Positions 49,970-57,717 of a stretch of DNA of 64,000 nt are shown here, in pieces. The stretch lies in NCBI RefSeq assembly GCF_000172975.1, contig NZ_ABTR02000001.1:844501-908500 (forward strand). Direction: 5' to 3'. The notes under the pieces were generated by a model. That model was not told where the DNA came from. It saw only the letters and a list, made by a program, of their open reading frames with translations, and did no database searches. Source of the DNA: Dethiosulfovibrio peptidovorans DSM 11002 (lineage in GTDB: Bacteria > Synergistota > Synergistia > Synergistales > Dethiosulfovibrionaceae). Both the position numbers and the translations under genes were made by a program. Within the stretch, counting starts at the first letter, position 1. Every line of letters starts with the position of its first letter.

Positions 49970-51379
49970 TCAAAGATCGGTCAGAACGGAACGGACGAAG
50001 CCCTCGTCGGTTTTGGTCTCGACGGCCAGGAACGAGACGTCCTCGGCCGATACCTCGCCGGTAACTCCGCACTTAACGACGGAGTTGCGGATGTAGGATC
50101 TGCGGGCCTTCTCCAGGTCGAACTCCCTGAGCTTGATGGAGCCGGGGTCGTCGGGGAAGACTATGTTCTTGCCCGGAACCTCGCTGTCGGGATCGCCGAA
50201 GAGTACCTCCACGCCGTTTTGCTTGGCGAAGCTTATCTGAGGCATAGGGTGCTTGCCCGCTCCGGTGTACTCGGTCTCCTGGACCACGATGGTCTGATCC
50301 ATGTCCATCTCCTGGGCCAACACGAAGGCGGCGGTCAGGGACGTGTTGCCTGCCGGTCCCCTCTCCAGCCCTTCCAGCACGGCTAGAGCCTCGGTCATGT
50401 AGAAGACCTCGCCCTGCTTGACCAGCAGATAGCGGTCCATATAGCGCAGAGGACGGGCGGCGTTTCTCGGCACATCCGCCCGATCGGGCCATGTGGCGAA
50501 GGGTATGCCGAAGCCGGTGTGGCCGGTGGTGAAGGACTTGCGGTTGAAGTCGTGATCCGAGGCCATGTGAAGCCCGGAGAGATCCACCGAAGCACCGATT
50601 ATCCTGGTCCCCTCCGACTTGGCCTTGATCAGCCCTCTGGCCGTTCCGGTAAGGTTGCCGCCTCCGGCGTTGGTGACAACCACGGCGTCGGGATCGGAAC
50701 CTATTCTGTCCCTGAACTGCTGGGCTATCTCGTATCCCAGGGTCTCCACTCCGGCTATCCCGAAGGGAGTATAGAGGGATGCGTTGAAGTAGCCCGTCTC
50801 CTCCAGAAGACAGAGAAAGGTATAGAACAGCTCGGGACCTACCGTGAGCTGGACGACCTCGGCACCGTATGCCTCGCAGGCCCTCTGCTTCTCCAGTATC
50901 TCCGGCTGACCTATCATCCTACTATCATAACATTCCTGAATTATTATGCATTCCAGACCATGCATGGCGGCCTGAGAGGCCACGGCGGCTCCGTAGTTGC
51001 CGCTGGTGGCGGCTATGACGCCCTTGTAGCCGTGCTTCTTGGCGTGATAAACGGCGGTGGCGGCCCTGCGGGCCTTGAAACTGCCGGAGGGGTTAGCCGC
51101 CTCGTCCTTGACGAAGATCCTGGCTCCCTTGCCCTTCGGGGCGTATTTCCTCGCCAGGGCCGTGATGTTCTTCATCTCCAGCAGAGGAGTGTTCCCGACA
51201 CCCGTCTCTCCCTGAATATCCTGGATCTCTTCGAGGGAGTAACCGGCCTCCTTCATCATCCTTTCGTAGTCGAAGGAGATGCCGCCGCTCTCGAAGCCGG
51301 TATAGTCTATGCCGATGGCCTTCTTCATTATTTCGTTCTTGCGGCCCATTACGGCCTCATAGGACATGTCAAGGGTCAT
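49970..51379 (-). CDS. ortB: 2-amino-4-oxopentanoate thiolase, beta (PLP) subunit
   Basis: The 469-aa fold-II PLP protein, with OrtA, cleaves 2-amino-4-oxopentanoate with CoA to alanine and acetyl-CoA. The PLP lysine lies in AANPSGSFKARRAATAVYHA and the phosphate loop in VVTNAGGGNLTGTARGLI. ATSGNYGAAVASQAAMHGLE is typical of the threonine-synthase-like group. The ATG overlaps the ortA stop (ATGA). Position in the ord-ortA-ortB order fixes the function. Confidence 0.94.
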   Translation of the reverse strand: MTLDMSYEAVMGRKNEIMKKAIGIDYTGFESGGISFDYERMMKEAGYSLEEIQDIQGETGVGNTPLLEMKNITALARKYAPKGKGARIFVKDEAANPSGSFKARRAATAVYHAKKHGYKGVIAATSGNYGAAVASQAAMHGLECIIIQECYDSRMIGQPEILEKQRACEAYGAEVVQLTVGPELFYTFLCLLEETGYFNASLYTPFGIAGVETLGYEIAQQFRDRIGSDPDAVVVTNAGGGNLTGTARGLIKAKSEGTRIIGASVDLSGLHMASDHDFNRKSFTTGHTGFGIPFATWPDRADVPRNAARPLRYMDRYLLVKQGEVFYMTEALAVLEGLERGPAGNTSLTAAFVLAQEMDMDQTIVVQETEYTGAGKHPMPQISFAKQNGVEVLFGDPDSEVPGKNIVFPDDPGSIKLREFDLEKARRSYIRNSVVKCGVTGEVSAEDVSFLAVETKTDEGFVRSVLTDL

Positions 51380-51684
51380 CTCGCCACCTCCCCCTTCATG
51401 AGCTTCTTGAGCTGGACGTCCACCTTGAGGAACTCGGGAACGAAGTCGCCGAAGTCGTGGACGTAGCGGGGATCGATGGCGCAGAGCTCTCCCGTTACCT
51501 TCCTGCCGGTCATGGTCTCGACGGTTATATCGTCTCCGATCTTGCCGTCGGACTGGGCGAATCCCTTCACCCAGAGCAGAAGAGGGGTCTTCTTCGTGTC
51601 GTCCGGCACCTGAGGCGCCCTACCTTCGGGGGTCAGGACCGTCTGGCGGACCTGGACCCAGTCTCCTTTTCTTGCCTGTTCCAT
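51376..51684 (-). CDS. ortA: 2-amino-4-oxopentanoate thiolase, alpha subunit
   Basis: The 102-aa small subunit contains KGDWVQVRQTVLTPEGRAPQ, LLLWVKGFAQSDGKIGD and IDPRYVHDFGDFVPEFLKV. It is unique to the ornithine pathway and partners OrtB. The ATG at 51684 was chosen over a GTG four codons upstream, because the AAGGAG site abuts that GTG directly. A 4-bp overlap joins it to ortB. Confidence 0.92.
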   Translation of the reverse strand: MEQARKGDWVQVRQTVLTPEGRAPQVPDDTKKTPLLLWVKGFAQSDGKIGDDITVETMTGRKVTGELCAIDPRYVHDFGDFVPEFLKVDVQLKKLMKGEVAR

Positions 51685-51721
51685 GGTTGCCTTCACTCCT
51701 TCCGAACTTAGCGAGGAGTAG

Positions 51722-52771
51722 CTAATCCTCCTCGATCATGGCCCTGACGTCGCCCATTATTGCTCTGGGCACCGGCAGGTCCAGCATGGTCTTGAGACCC
51801 GGACGGGAGTTGATGACGTGAGGGATCATGTTGACGCACATAGCGATGGTGCCAATTCCACCAGGGATCTCCGGCTTGTTGGCCATGTTGACGTCCGGGG
51901 TGCCCTTTATGATGACGTAGTCTCCGGTGTCGACTCCGCCGAGCTGGGGCTCTATCTGCTGGGGGTGATCCATCTCTATTTTGACCTCGCCGTCGACAGT
52001 TCCGAAGCCCTTCATGGAACATCCGGCCACGTCTCCGGCCTTGGCGAAGCCGTAGGGAGACTTGCGGTCCACATGGGTGACGATTGGCTCCATGGTCTGG
52101 GAGAACTTCTCGACCTTCCAGCCGATGGCGTCGGCGATCATGTTGATCGATTCGGAGAAACCGACGTGTCCGGCCAGCTCGCCGTTGGCGCTCTTGGTAC
52201 GGAACTCGTCCTCAGTGATGCCTATGCCCTGTTCCTCCATAACGGCCGGACCGAAGGGGGACAGGCTGTTGACCCTGCGGGCTATGATGTGGTCGACCGA
52301 TTCGCAGGCACCGGTGAAGAGGACGACCAGCAGGTCCATCATCAGGCCGGGGTTGATGCCGGTGCCGAGGACGGTGACTCCGTTGGCCTTGGCCAGCTTG
52401 TCTATTTCTGCGGCCAGCTCCGGCTCCTGAGCCTTGGGATAGGCCATCTCCTCGGCGCTGGAGACCACGTTGATCTTCCTCTCGACGACGAACTTTATCT
52501 TGTCGAAGGCACCCTTGACGAAGGAATCGGTGCAGAGAAGCACCACATCGGCGGCTCCGGGAACGATGACGTCCTCGGCGGCTCCGATAAGGACGTCGGG
52601 GCGGTCCCCTCTGGGCATATCGAGGAAATCGTACATGCTCTTGCCCAACTTGGCACCGCGGCCTACGACGCCGACTATCTCGAATCCGGTCTTCTTGAGC
52701 ATCATCTCCGCCATACCTCTGCCCATCGCACCAAGACCCCAAATGATTACCTTAACGTTCTCCTTACGCAT
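51722..52771 (-). CDS. ord: 2,4-diaminopentanoate dehydrogenase
   Basis: The 349-aa NAD(P)-dependent enzyme oxidatively deaminates 2,4-diaminopentanoate to 2-amino-4-oxopentanoate. The Rossmann motif KVIIWGLGAMGRGMAEMML is at about 7-25. VLLCTDSFVKGAFDKI, LGTGINPGLMMDLLVVL and VDTGDYVIIKGTPDVNMA follow. It resembles dihydrodipicolinate-reductase-type proteins. The ATG at 52771 has GGGAGG upstream. It is first in the minus-strand ornithine cluster. Confidence 0.94.
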   Translation of the reverse strand: MRKENVKVIIWGLGAMGRGMAEMMLKKTGFEIVGVVGRGAKLGKSMYDFLDMPRGDRPDVLIGAAEDVIVPGAADVVLLCTDSFVKGAFDKIKFVVERKINVVSSAEEMAYPKAQEPELAAEIDKLAKANGVTVLGTGINPGLMMDLLVVLFTGACESVDHIIARRVNSLSPFGPAVMEEQGIGITEDEFRTKSANGELAGHVGFSESINMIADAIGWKVEKFSQTMEPIVTHVDRKSPYGFAKAGDVAGCSMKGFGTVDGEVKIEMDHPQQIEPQLGGVDTGDYVIIKGTPDVNMANKPEIPGGIGTIAMCVNMIPHVINSRPGLKTMLDLPVPRAIMGDVRAMIEED

Positions 52772-52933
52772 CTCGTGAACCTCCCCTGAAAATTGTGTCC
52801 CCATCGCAGCGACGATCCGCTGTCTCCATAGACCATGGCCTCAACTTAAAACCCTAAAAATGAACTTTAGATCAAAAAAAGTACAATCTCTAGGCACAAC
52901 ATACACCGAATTATCGAAACTGTCCAGCCCCTT

Positions 52934-52968
52934 AAAAAAGGTCTATTCAAAGTTTTTTTCCAGACCTT
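52934..52968 (-). terminator. Terminator-like hairpin in the leader of the ord operon
   Basis: On the minus strand the 7-bp stem AAGGTCT/AGACCTT with a 17-base loop runs into TTTTTT, about 165 bp before the ord start. No minus-strand gene lies upstream, so if real it would act as an attenuator. The short stem leaves doubt. Confidence 0.4.
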
Positions 52969-53024
52969 CAGCCTTCCCCGATCCCTTGCCCCATGGGAGC
53001 TCGAAAAAAAACGATCTCTGTCAT

Positions 53025-53054
53025 TTCACAATAATGGGTCTATTGTGCTATTAT
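53025..53054 (+). promoter_or_regulatory. Likely nhaC promoter with an inverted repeat in the spacer
   Basis: TTCACA (53025-53030), an 18-bp spacer and TATTAT (53049-53054). The 7-bp arms CACAATA (53027-53033) and TATTGTG (53041-53047) overlap the -35 and spacer, as an operator would. Confidence 0.5.
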
Positions 53055-53060
53055 GAATAT

Positions 53061-53304
53061 ACGTCGCGAAACTAGGCTTTTCCGGGCCGGCCTATCTCCG
53101 AATCTCCGAGAGATAAGCGAAACCCCTAGAGAAGATGAGGTCATGTTTCACACTACGGCGAAGGTCCCGGAAAAAACCTACCGTCTGGAGGTGTTAATCT
53201 CGAGAGACAGAACGACAAAAGATCCATAAAAGACGCTAAGAACGCTTTTGAAAAGGGGAAAGGAAAGGGTATCTCTATATATCGAAAGGAGGCATTACAT
53301 TCAA
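53061..53304 (+). other. Long structured 5' leader of nhaC, class not recognised
   Basis: About 240 nt separate the predicted start of transcription from the nhaC ATG. The hairpin TATCTC-CGAATCTCC-GAGATA sits inside a longer CTAGG/CCTAG pairing at about 53070-53130. A 28-codon frame (53143-53229) is open behind a weak AGATGAGG site but shows no telling residue bias. I could not match the leader to a known riboswitch consensus. Confidence 0.35.
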
Positions 53305-54804
53305 ATGAATGCATCTGAAGGCCGAAGACCCAGCTTTATGGAGGCGGCGGTACTGCTGATCATCTGCGCCGGTCTCATAAGCTACGGGGTTCTGAAACTG
53401 GGGGCGGACGCCCATATTCCCATCATACTGTCCGCCGTACTGGTGTCGCTCTGGGGCGCTTTCGTTCTCAAGTTTCCCTGGCAGTCCATAGAGGAAGGCA
53501 TCATTCAGGGAATAACCATGGCCCTGCAGGCCATTTTGATACTTATGATGGTAGGTCTGGTCATAGGCTCCTGGATACAGAGCGGAGTCGTTCCCAGCCT
53601 GATCTACTACGGGCTTGATATTCTATCTCCCAAGATATTCCTTCTCGCCACCCTGGTTATCTGTGCCGTGGTCGCCCTGGCCACCGGTACGTCCTGGGGC
53701 ACCTCCGGAACCGTCGGCATAGCCCTCATGGGGGTCGGAGCCGGACTGGGCATACCGGCACCGGTTACCGCCGGTATCATCATCTCCGGAGCCTACTTCG
53801 GAGACAAGATGTCCCCTCTGTCCGACACGACCAACCTGGCTCCCGCCGTCGCAGGGACCGACCTCTTCACCCACATAAGGGCCATGATCTGGACCACCGG
53901 CCCGACCTTCCTCATAGTGGCAGCCATAACCATCTTCCTGGGCAACAAATATTCCGGCGGAACCCTGGACATAAGCAAGATCCAGGCCATCCAGGCAGTC
54001 ATGGCCGGAGAGTTCCACATAAGCCTGATGGGACTGGTTCCGCCTCTTATCGTCATAGGTCTCGCTGTAGCTAAGATCCCCGCTCTGCCGGGACTTTTCG
54101 CCGGAATCCTCTTCGCCTGCGGTATGTCCCTCTTCCAGGGATTCGGCTTCGGCGACGTAATAGGAGCCCTTCACTACGGCTACGAGGCCACAGTTTCCGG
54201 CCAGATAGCGGCGGCGGAGACAATCGACGCCGTATCCCAGCTCATGGCCCAGGGCAGCATCACCGGGGTAAGCCCCGAACTGGCCAAGGACGCAGGGGTT
54301 ATGCTGTCCGACCTGCTCACCAGAGGCGGCCTGGATTCCATGATGTGGACCATCTCTCTAATACTCTCCGCCCTTTCCTTCGGCGGTATCATGGAACGCT
54401 GCGGCTTCCTCGAGGTCCTTCTCCAGACCATCCTCAAGGGCGTCAAGAGCGTCGGCGGAATGGTTACCTCGGTTCTGGCCTCCTGCTTCATCTGCAACCT
54501 GTTCCTTGGAGACCAGTATCTCTCCATAGTCATGCCAGGACGTATGTTCAAAAACGCATTCGAAGAAAAGGGACTCCACGCTAAAATGCTCTCCAGGACG
54601 TTGGAGGACGCCGGTACTCTGACATCGGTCCTCATTCCGTGGAACACCTGCGGGGCCTACAACGCTTCCGTCCTTGGAGTTCCCACGCTGGAGTACCTTC
54701 CCTACGCCTTCATGAACTACCTCAACCCCATCGTGGCCATAGTCATGACCTACCTGAACATCGGGGTTTTCTGGCAGGAAGGCAAGGAGCCCAAGAAGGC
54801 CTGA
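53305..54804 (+). CDS. nhaC: Na+/H+ antiporter NhaC family
   Basis: The 499-aa inner-membrane protein has about 11-12 helices. Family motifs include ATGTSWGTSGTVGIALMGVG, GAYFGDKMSPLSDTTNLAP (acidic residue in a membrane segment) and LIPWNTCGAYNASVLGVPTL. GAAAGGAGG precedes the ATG. nhaC-type genes accompany ornithine clusters in clostridia and may exchange Na+/H+ or an ornithine-pathway amino acid; here it is divergent from ord. Followed by a small membrane protein gene. Confidence 0.9.
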   Translation: MNASEGRRPSFMEAAVLLIICAGLISYGVLKLGADAHIPIILSAVLVSLWGAFVLKFPWQSIEEGIIQGITMALQAILILMMVGLVIGSWIQSGVVPSLIYYGLDILSPKIFLLATLVICAVVALATGTSWGTSGTVGIALMGVGAGLGIPAPVTAGIIISGAYFGDKMSPLSDTTNLAPAVAGTDLFTHIRAMIWTTGPTFLIVAAITIFLGNKYSGGTLDISKIQAIQAVMAGEFHISLMGLVPPLIVIGLAVAKIPALPGLFAGILFACGMSLFQGFGFGDVIGALHYGYEATVSGQIAAAETIDAVSQLMAQGSITGVSPELAKDAGVMLSDLLTRGGLDSMMWTISLILSALSFGGIMERCGFLEVLLQTILKGVKSVGGMVTSVLASCFICNLFLGDQYLSIVMPGRMFKNAFEEKGLHAKMLSRTLEDAGTLTSVLIPWNTCGAYNASVLGVPTLEYLPYAFMNYLNPIVAIVMTYLNIGVFWQEGKEPKKA

Positions 54805-54807
54805 TCT

Positions 54808-55272
54808 ATGCCGGAAAGGGATAGCTCAGAGGTGTTCTGCCTGTCCAAATCCGGATACTATCCGGGCTGGATGAAGAAGTCCGCCTTCGCAACGGGATTG
54901 CTGCTGACGTCGGCGGGGCTCTGGAGGCTTTTCGGTCCCTCCGCCGGCGGCTTCGGCAGGATCTACCCTTACGTCTTCGTCGGGCTGGGACTGGTGTACT
55001 TCTCCGGCACGACCAAGAGGATCTACCTTTCCGAGGAGGGGGTGATCCGGGAGACCGGAAGCTTTCTGTCCAAGGGGAAGCAGGTTTTGCCCTGGAACAG
55101 GGTGGTCCACGTGACCTTGGTCACCAGGAAAAAGCAGTTCATGGCCTTCTTCGAGAAGGCTGGGGAGATAAAGGGGCTCAAGGTGCTCTTCGACATAGAC
55201 CAGGAGCCTCAGGTAAGGGCCATCCTCAAGAACAGCTGTCCCAGAACGAAGATAAACACGATAACTCAATGA
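54808..55272 (+). CDS. Small membrane protein with bacterial PH-like domain
   Basis: The 154-aa protein has two hydrophobic helices near residues 20-65 (FATGLLLTSAGLWRLFG and YPYVFVGLGLVYFS). A beta-rich domain follows (KRIYLSEEGVIRETGSFLSK, VLPWNRVVHVTLVTRKKQFM) resembling bPH_2/YdbS-type domains. Function unknown. It starts 3 bp after the nhaC stop, so it is co-transcribed, and it ends before a strong terminator. Confidence 0.6.
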   Translation: MPERDSSEVFCLSKSGYYPGWMKKSAFATGLLLTSAGLWRLFGPSAGGFGRIYPYVFVGLGLVYFSGTTKRIYLSEEGVIRETGSFLSKGKQVLPWNRVVHVTLVTRKKQFMAFFEKAGEIKGLKVLFDIDQEPQVRAILKNSCPRTKINTITQ

Positions 55273-55273
55273 T

Positions 55274-55307
55274 AAAAGCACCCCGGACCAATGTCCGGGG
55301 TGCTTTT
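55274..55307. terminator. Bidirectional terminator between convergent operons
   Basis: A 15-bp stem AAAGCACCCCGGAC/GTCCGGGGTGCTTT with a four-base loop has A and T flanks in both directions. It serves the nhaC operon and the larA operon. Confidence 0.93.
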
Positions 55308-55326
55308 ATACGTCTCTTTTAGAATT

Positions 55327-56616
55327 TCACCGTTTTACGAAGGGAAAGACCGATCCTCCGTGAGGTATGACGTAGGCAGATCCTCCTTCGGGATGGAGCC
55401 TTGAGACCTCGGCCATGGCCTCCTCGACGGAGTTCACGGCGATTATCCCCGACCCCTCCAGGTCCGACCGTCTCAGCTCGGACACCAGAACGATGTTCGC
55501 CTTCAGGGCCTGATCGGCCAGCAGATAGCCCACGTAGCGAGGTATGGAGAACCTCTCTCTGAGCACCTTTTCCCTCGCCACCTGGTCGGGATAGCCGGTC
55601 AGTATCTCGAAGCACTCGTCGCTGCCCGATCCCTCGTCGCACATGGCCAGGACCACCAAGGTGCCCCCGTCTCTGACGGCCTCTATGGAGTTGAACACCG
55701 TCTTGGACGACTGATACAGGACCATGTCCTTTGGATATCCTCCGGCCGATGCCACCACCACGTCGGCCTTTCGATTCACCGTCACGCCGTTCAGGTCGTT
55801 CACCAGCTCGGTGCCTTTCAGATGTGCGGACCTCCACTGTCCCGACACGGCGGCGGCGATCCTTCCGTTTCCTCCCATTACCACGTTGAAGACGAAATCA
55901 GGATTCACCATGGAACAGGCCTCGTCCATGTCCAGGTGGAGGGGGTTGTCCTCCATGAAGGCGCAGCGGCATCTCATGTCCCTGCCCGTCTCGGGAGCCG
56001 ATTTCAGCGCCAGAACGTGGTTGGCCTGTATGGCTTCGTATGAGGCCACCCCGGGAAGTATGGACTTTCTGCCCCCTCCCCATCCGGCCATGACGTGGTA
56101 GGTGACGGCACCGGTCAGAATCAATCTGTCGCACTCCGTAACCATGCGGTTGACCTCTACAGGGGTTCCTCTTGAGGTGGTCCCCAGAGAAACCAGCGAG
56201 TCTACGTCCCTGCAATCGTGGTCCACCACCTGAAAGCGGTCCGCCAGGTCTCCCAGAAGCAATCCGTGTTCCTCCGGCGTCTGGGATCTGTGGGTTCCGG
56301 TCGCGGAGATAAACTTTACGTCCTCCTCCTTAACCCCTCCCGCCAGTATCTCGTCCACCAGAAAGGGAAGGTAGACCGACATCCTCTGCCAGGCCCTTGT
56401 GACGTCGGAGACCACCACGCAGACGGTCTCGCCCGGAGAGAGCAGGTCCCTCAACCTGGGCGAGTCTATTGGATTTTCAAGGCCATCCAGGATGATTTCC
56501 TCCTCGGATACATCCCGAGGCGTCGGAGGTTCCAGCACCGATTCGAGTTTCAGATTTTCCGGAAGGCCCAGGGGAAGCTCCCCTTTTCCGTAGGCGAGAG
56601 TGAACTCCAAACTCAT
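55327..56616 (-). CDS. LarA-family nickel-dependent 2-hydroxyacid racemase
   Basis: The 429-aa protein of the lactate-racemase (DUF2088) family has SATGTHRSQTPEEH (catalytic His), LTGAVTYHVMAGWGGGRKSI (catalytic His and the Lys that binds the pincer cofactor) and ANHVLALKSAPETG (Ni-ligand His). LarA needs a nickel-pincer nucleotide made by LarB/C/E, none of which are in the window. LarA paralogues act on various 2-hydroxyacids. The aromatic leader peptide of this operon suggests an aryl-lactate substrate. It overlaps the Ldh2 gene by 4 bp. Confidence 0.85.
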   Translation of the reverse strand: MSLEFTLAYGKGELPLGLPENLKLESVLEPPTPRDVSEEEIILDGLENPIDSPRLRDLLSPGETVCVVVSDVTRAWQRMSVYLPFLVDEILAGGVKEEDVKFISATGTHRSQTPEEHGLLLGDLADRFQVVDHDCRDVDSLVSLGTTSRGTPVEVNRMVTECDRLILTGAVTYHVMAGWGGGRKSILPGVASYEAIQANHVLALKSAPETGRDMRCRCAFMEDNPLHLDMDEACSMVNPDFVFNVVMGGNGRIAAAVSGQWRSAHLKGTELVNDLNGVTVNRKADVVVASAGGYPKDMVLYQSSKTVFNSIEAVRDGGTLVVLAMCDEGSGSDECFEILTGYPDQVAREKVLRERFSIPRYVGYLLADQALKANIVLVSELRRSDLEGSGIIAVNSVEEAMAEVSRLHPEGGSAYVIPHGGSVFPFVKR

Positions 56617-57701
56617 TTTAGTTCCTCCAATTGAGTCAGGCCGAACTCGTCGGAATAGCGCCTGAGCATGTCCTCCGTGGCCCGATCCAGCTCTATTCCC
56701 TCTCGGACGGCCCTCTCTCTGGCCTCTCTCTCCTTCTCGCCGTGGATGAATATCCTGTCGTGGCCGTCGGCCTTCTCGCTGCGCCGGACCGATTCCAATA
56801 TGGAGGATACGCTGTCTTTTATGGCCGACTCGTCTCCGAAGACATCCAGCCTGGTGGCGGCGAAATAGTGGGTTATACCGCTTCCGCTACCGGGTTCCTG
56901 GAACGTCTCGGGGCTCCACCGTCCCAGAGATAGAGCGGAACATAGAAGCTCGACCATCAGCCCGAGCCCGTACCCCTTATGGCCTCCCAGCTCCTCGCCC
57001 TCTCCTCCTAAAAAGAGATGCCCTCCCAGAGATGATTCGCTCTTGAAGAGGTCCTCTATGTGGGACGCGTCGTCCGTGACGCTGCCGGTCTCGTCGACCA
57101 CCCATCCCAGAGGCATGGGCTTTTTCCTCCTGTCGTAGACCTCCACCTTGCCGTGGGCCACCACCGGTGTCGCCATGTCGAGGAGAAACATCTCCTCTCC
57201 CGATCCAGGGATGGCCACCGCTATGGGGTTGGTTCCCAGCAAACGCTCCTTGCCGAAGGTCACTATGCAGCATTTCCTGGTGTTGGTCATGGCCACTGCC
57301 ATACAGCCCCGCTTTGCCGCCCGTTCCGCCCAAAGCCCGGCCATTCCGTAGTGGTTCGAGTCGCGGACCACGCAGGAACAGGTTCCTATCTCCAGCGCCT
57401 TGTCCACGCAGCGGTCCATGGAGAAAGCCGCCACGGAGGGACCTATGCCGGATTTGCCGTCGACCACCAGGGAGACCGGCGTCTCGCGGACCACCTGAGG
57501 CTCCCTGTCGGTGAAGGCGAATCCCCCCTCCAGGTTTTTCCTGTAGAAGGCCAGCCTGGCCACCCCGTGGGACGGGACGGCCCTAGCGTCCGCCTCCACA
57601 AGCACCTCGGCGGTTATTCGGGCCTGAGATTCGGTATAACCCAGCCCTTTTTCAAGTATGTCCATAACATGTCTAGTCAGTCCGTCGTACGAAACTATCA
57701 C
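56613..57701 (-). CDS. Ldh2/malate-L-lactate dehydrogenase-family oxidoreductase
   Basis: The 362-aa NAD(P)-dependent 2-hydroxyacid dehydrogenase of the AllD/YlbC/ComC family has VEADARAVPSHGVARLAFYR (catalytic His), VRDSNHYGMAGLWAERAAKRGCM, LLGTNPIAVAIPGSGEEMFLLD (in part) and LGGHKGYGLGLMVELL. Family substrates include malate, ureidoglycolate, sulfolactate and aryl-lactates. Being between a symporter and a LarA-type racemase, it probably interconverts a 2-oxo acid and 2-hydroxy acid. Confidence 0.87.
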   Translation of the reverse strand: MIVSYDGLTRHVMDILEKGLGYTESQARITAEVLVEADARAVPSHGVARLAFYRKNLEGGFAFTDREPQVVRETPVSLVVDGKSGIGPSVAAFSMDRCVDKALEIGTCSCVVRDSNHYGMAGLWAERAAKRGCMAVAMTNTRKCCIVTFGKERLLGTNPIAVAIPGSGEEMFLLDMATPVVAHGKVEVYDRRKKPMPLGWVVDETGSVTDDASHIEDLFKSESSLGGHLFLGGEGEELGGHKGYGLGLMVELLCSALSLGRWSPETFQEPGSGSGITHYFAATRLDVFGDESAIKDSVSSILESVRRSEKADGHDRIFIHGEKEREARERAVREGIELDRATEDMLRRYSDEFGLTQLEELK

Positions 57702-57717
57702 TGTCGTATCTCCTTTC

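Noticed and set aside
52971-53024. Short minus-strand frame just before the ord leader hairpin as an attenuator peptide
   Set aside because: No Shine-Dalgarno sequence is present and there is no Arg/Lys/Orn-related codon run, so peptide-based attenuation is not supported there.
52860-53075. 71-codon plus-strand frame in the ord-nhaC intergenic region
   Set aside because: No ribosome binding site is visible and there is no family resemblance. It overlaps the predicted leader hairpin and promoter elements.
53143-53229. 28-codon frame in the nhaC leader as a regulatory leader peptide
   Set aside because: The ribosome site is weak, there is no clustered codon type and no T-run terminator follows it. 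It is kept only as a remark on the leader.
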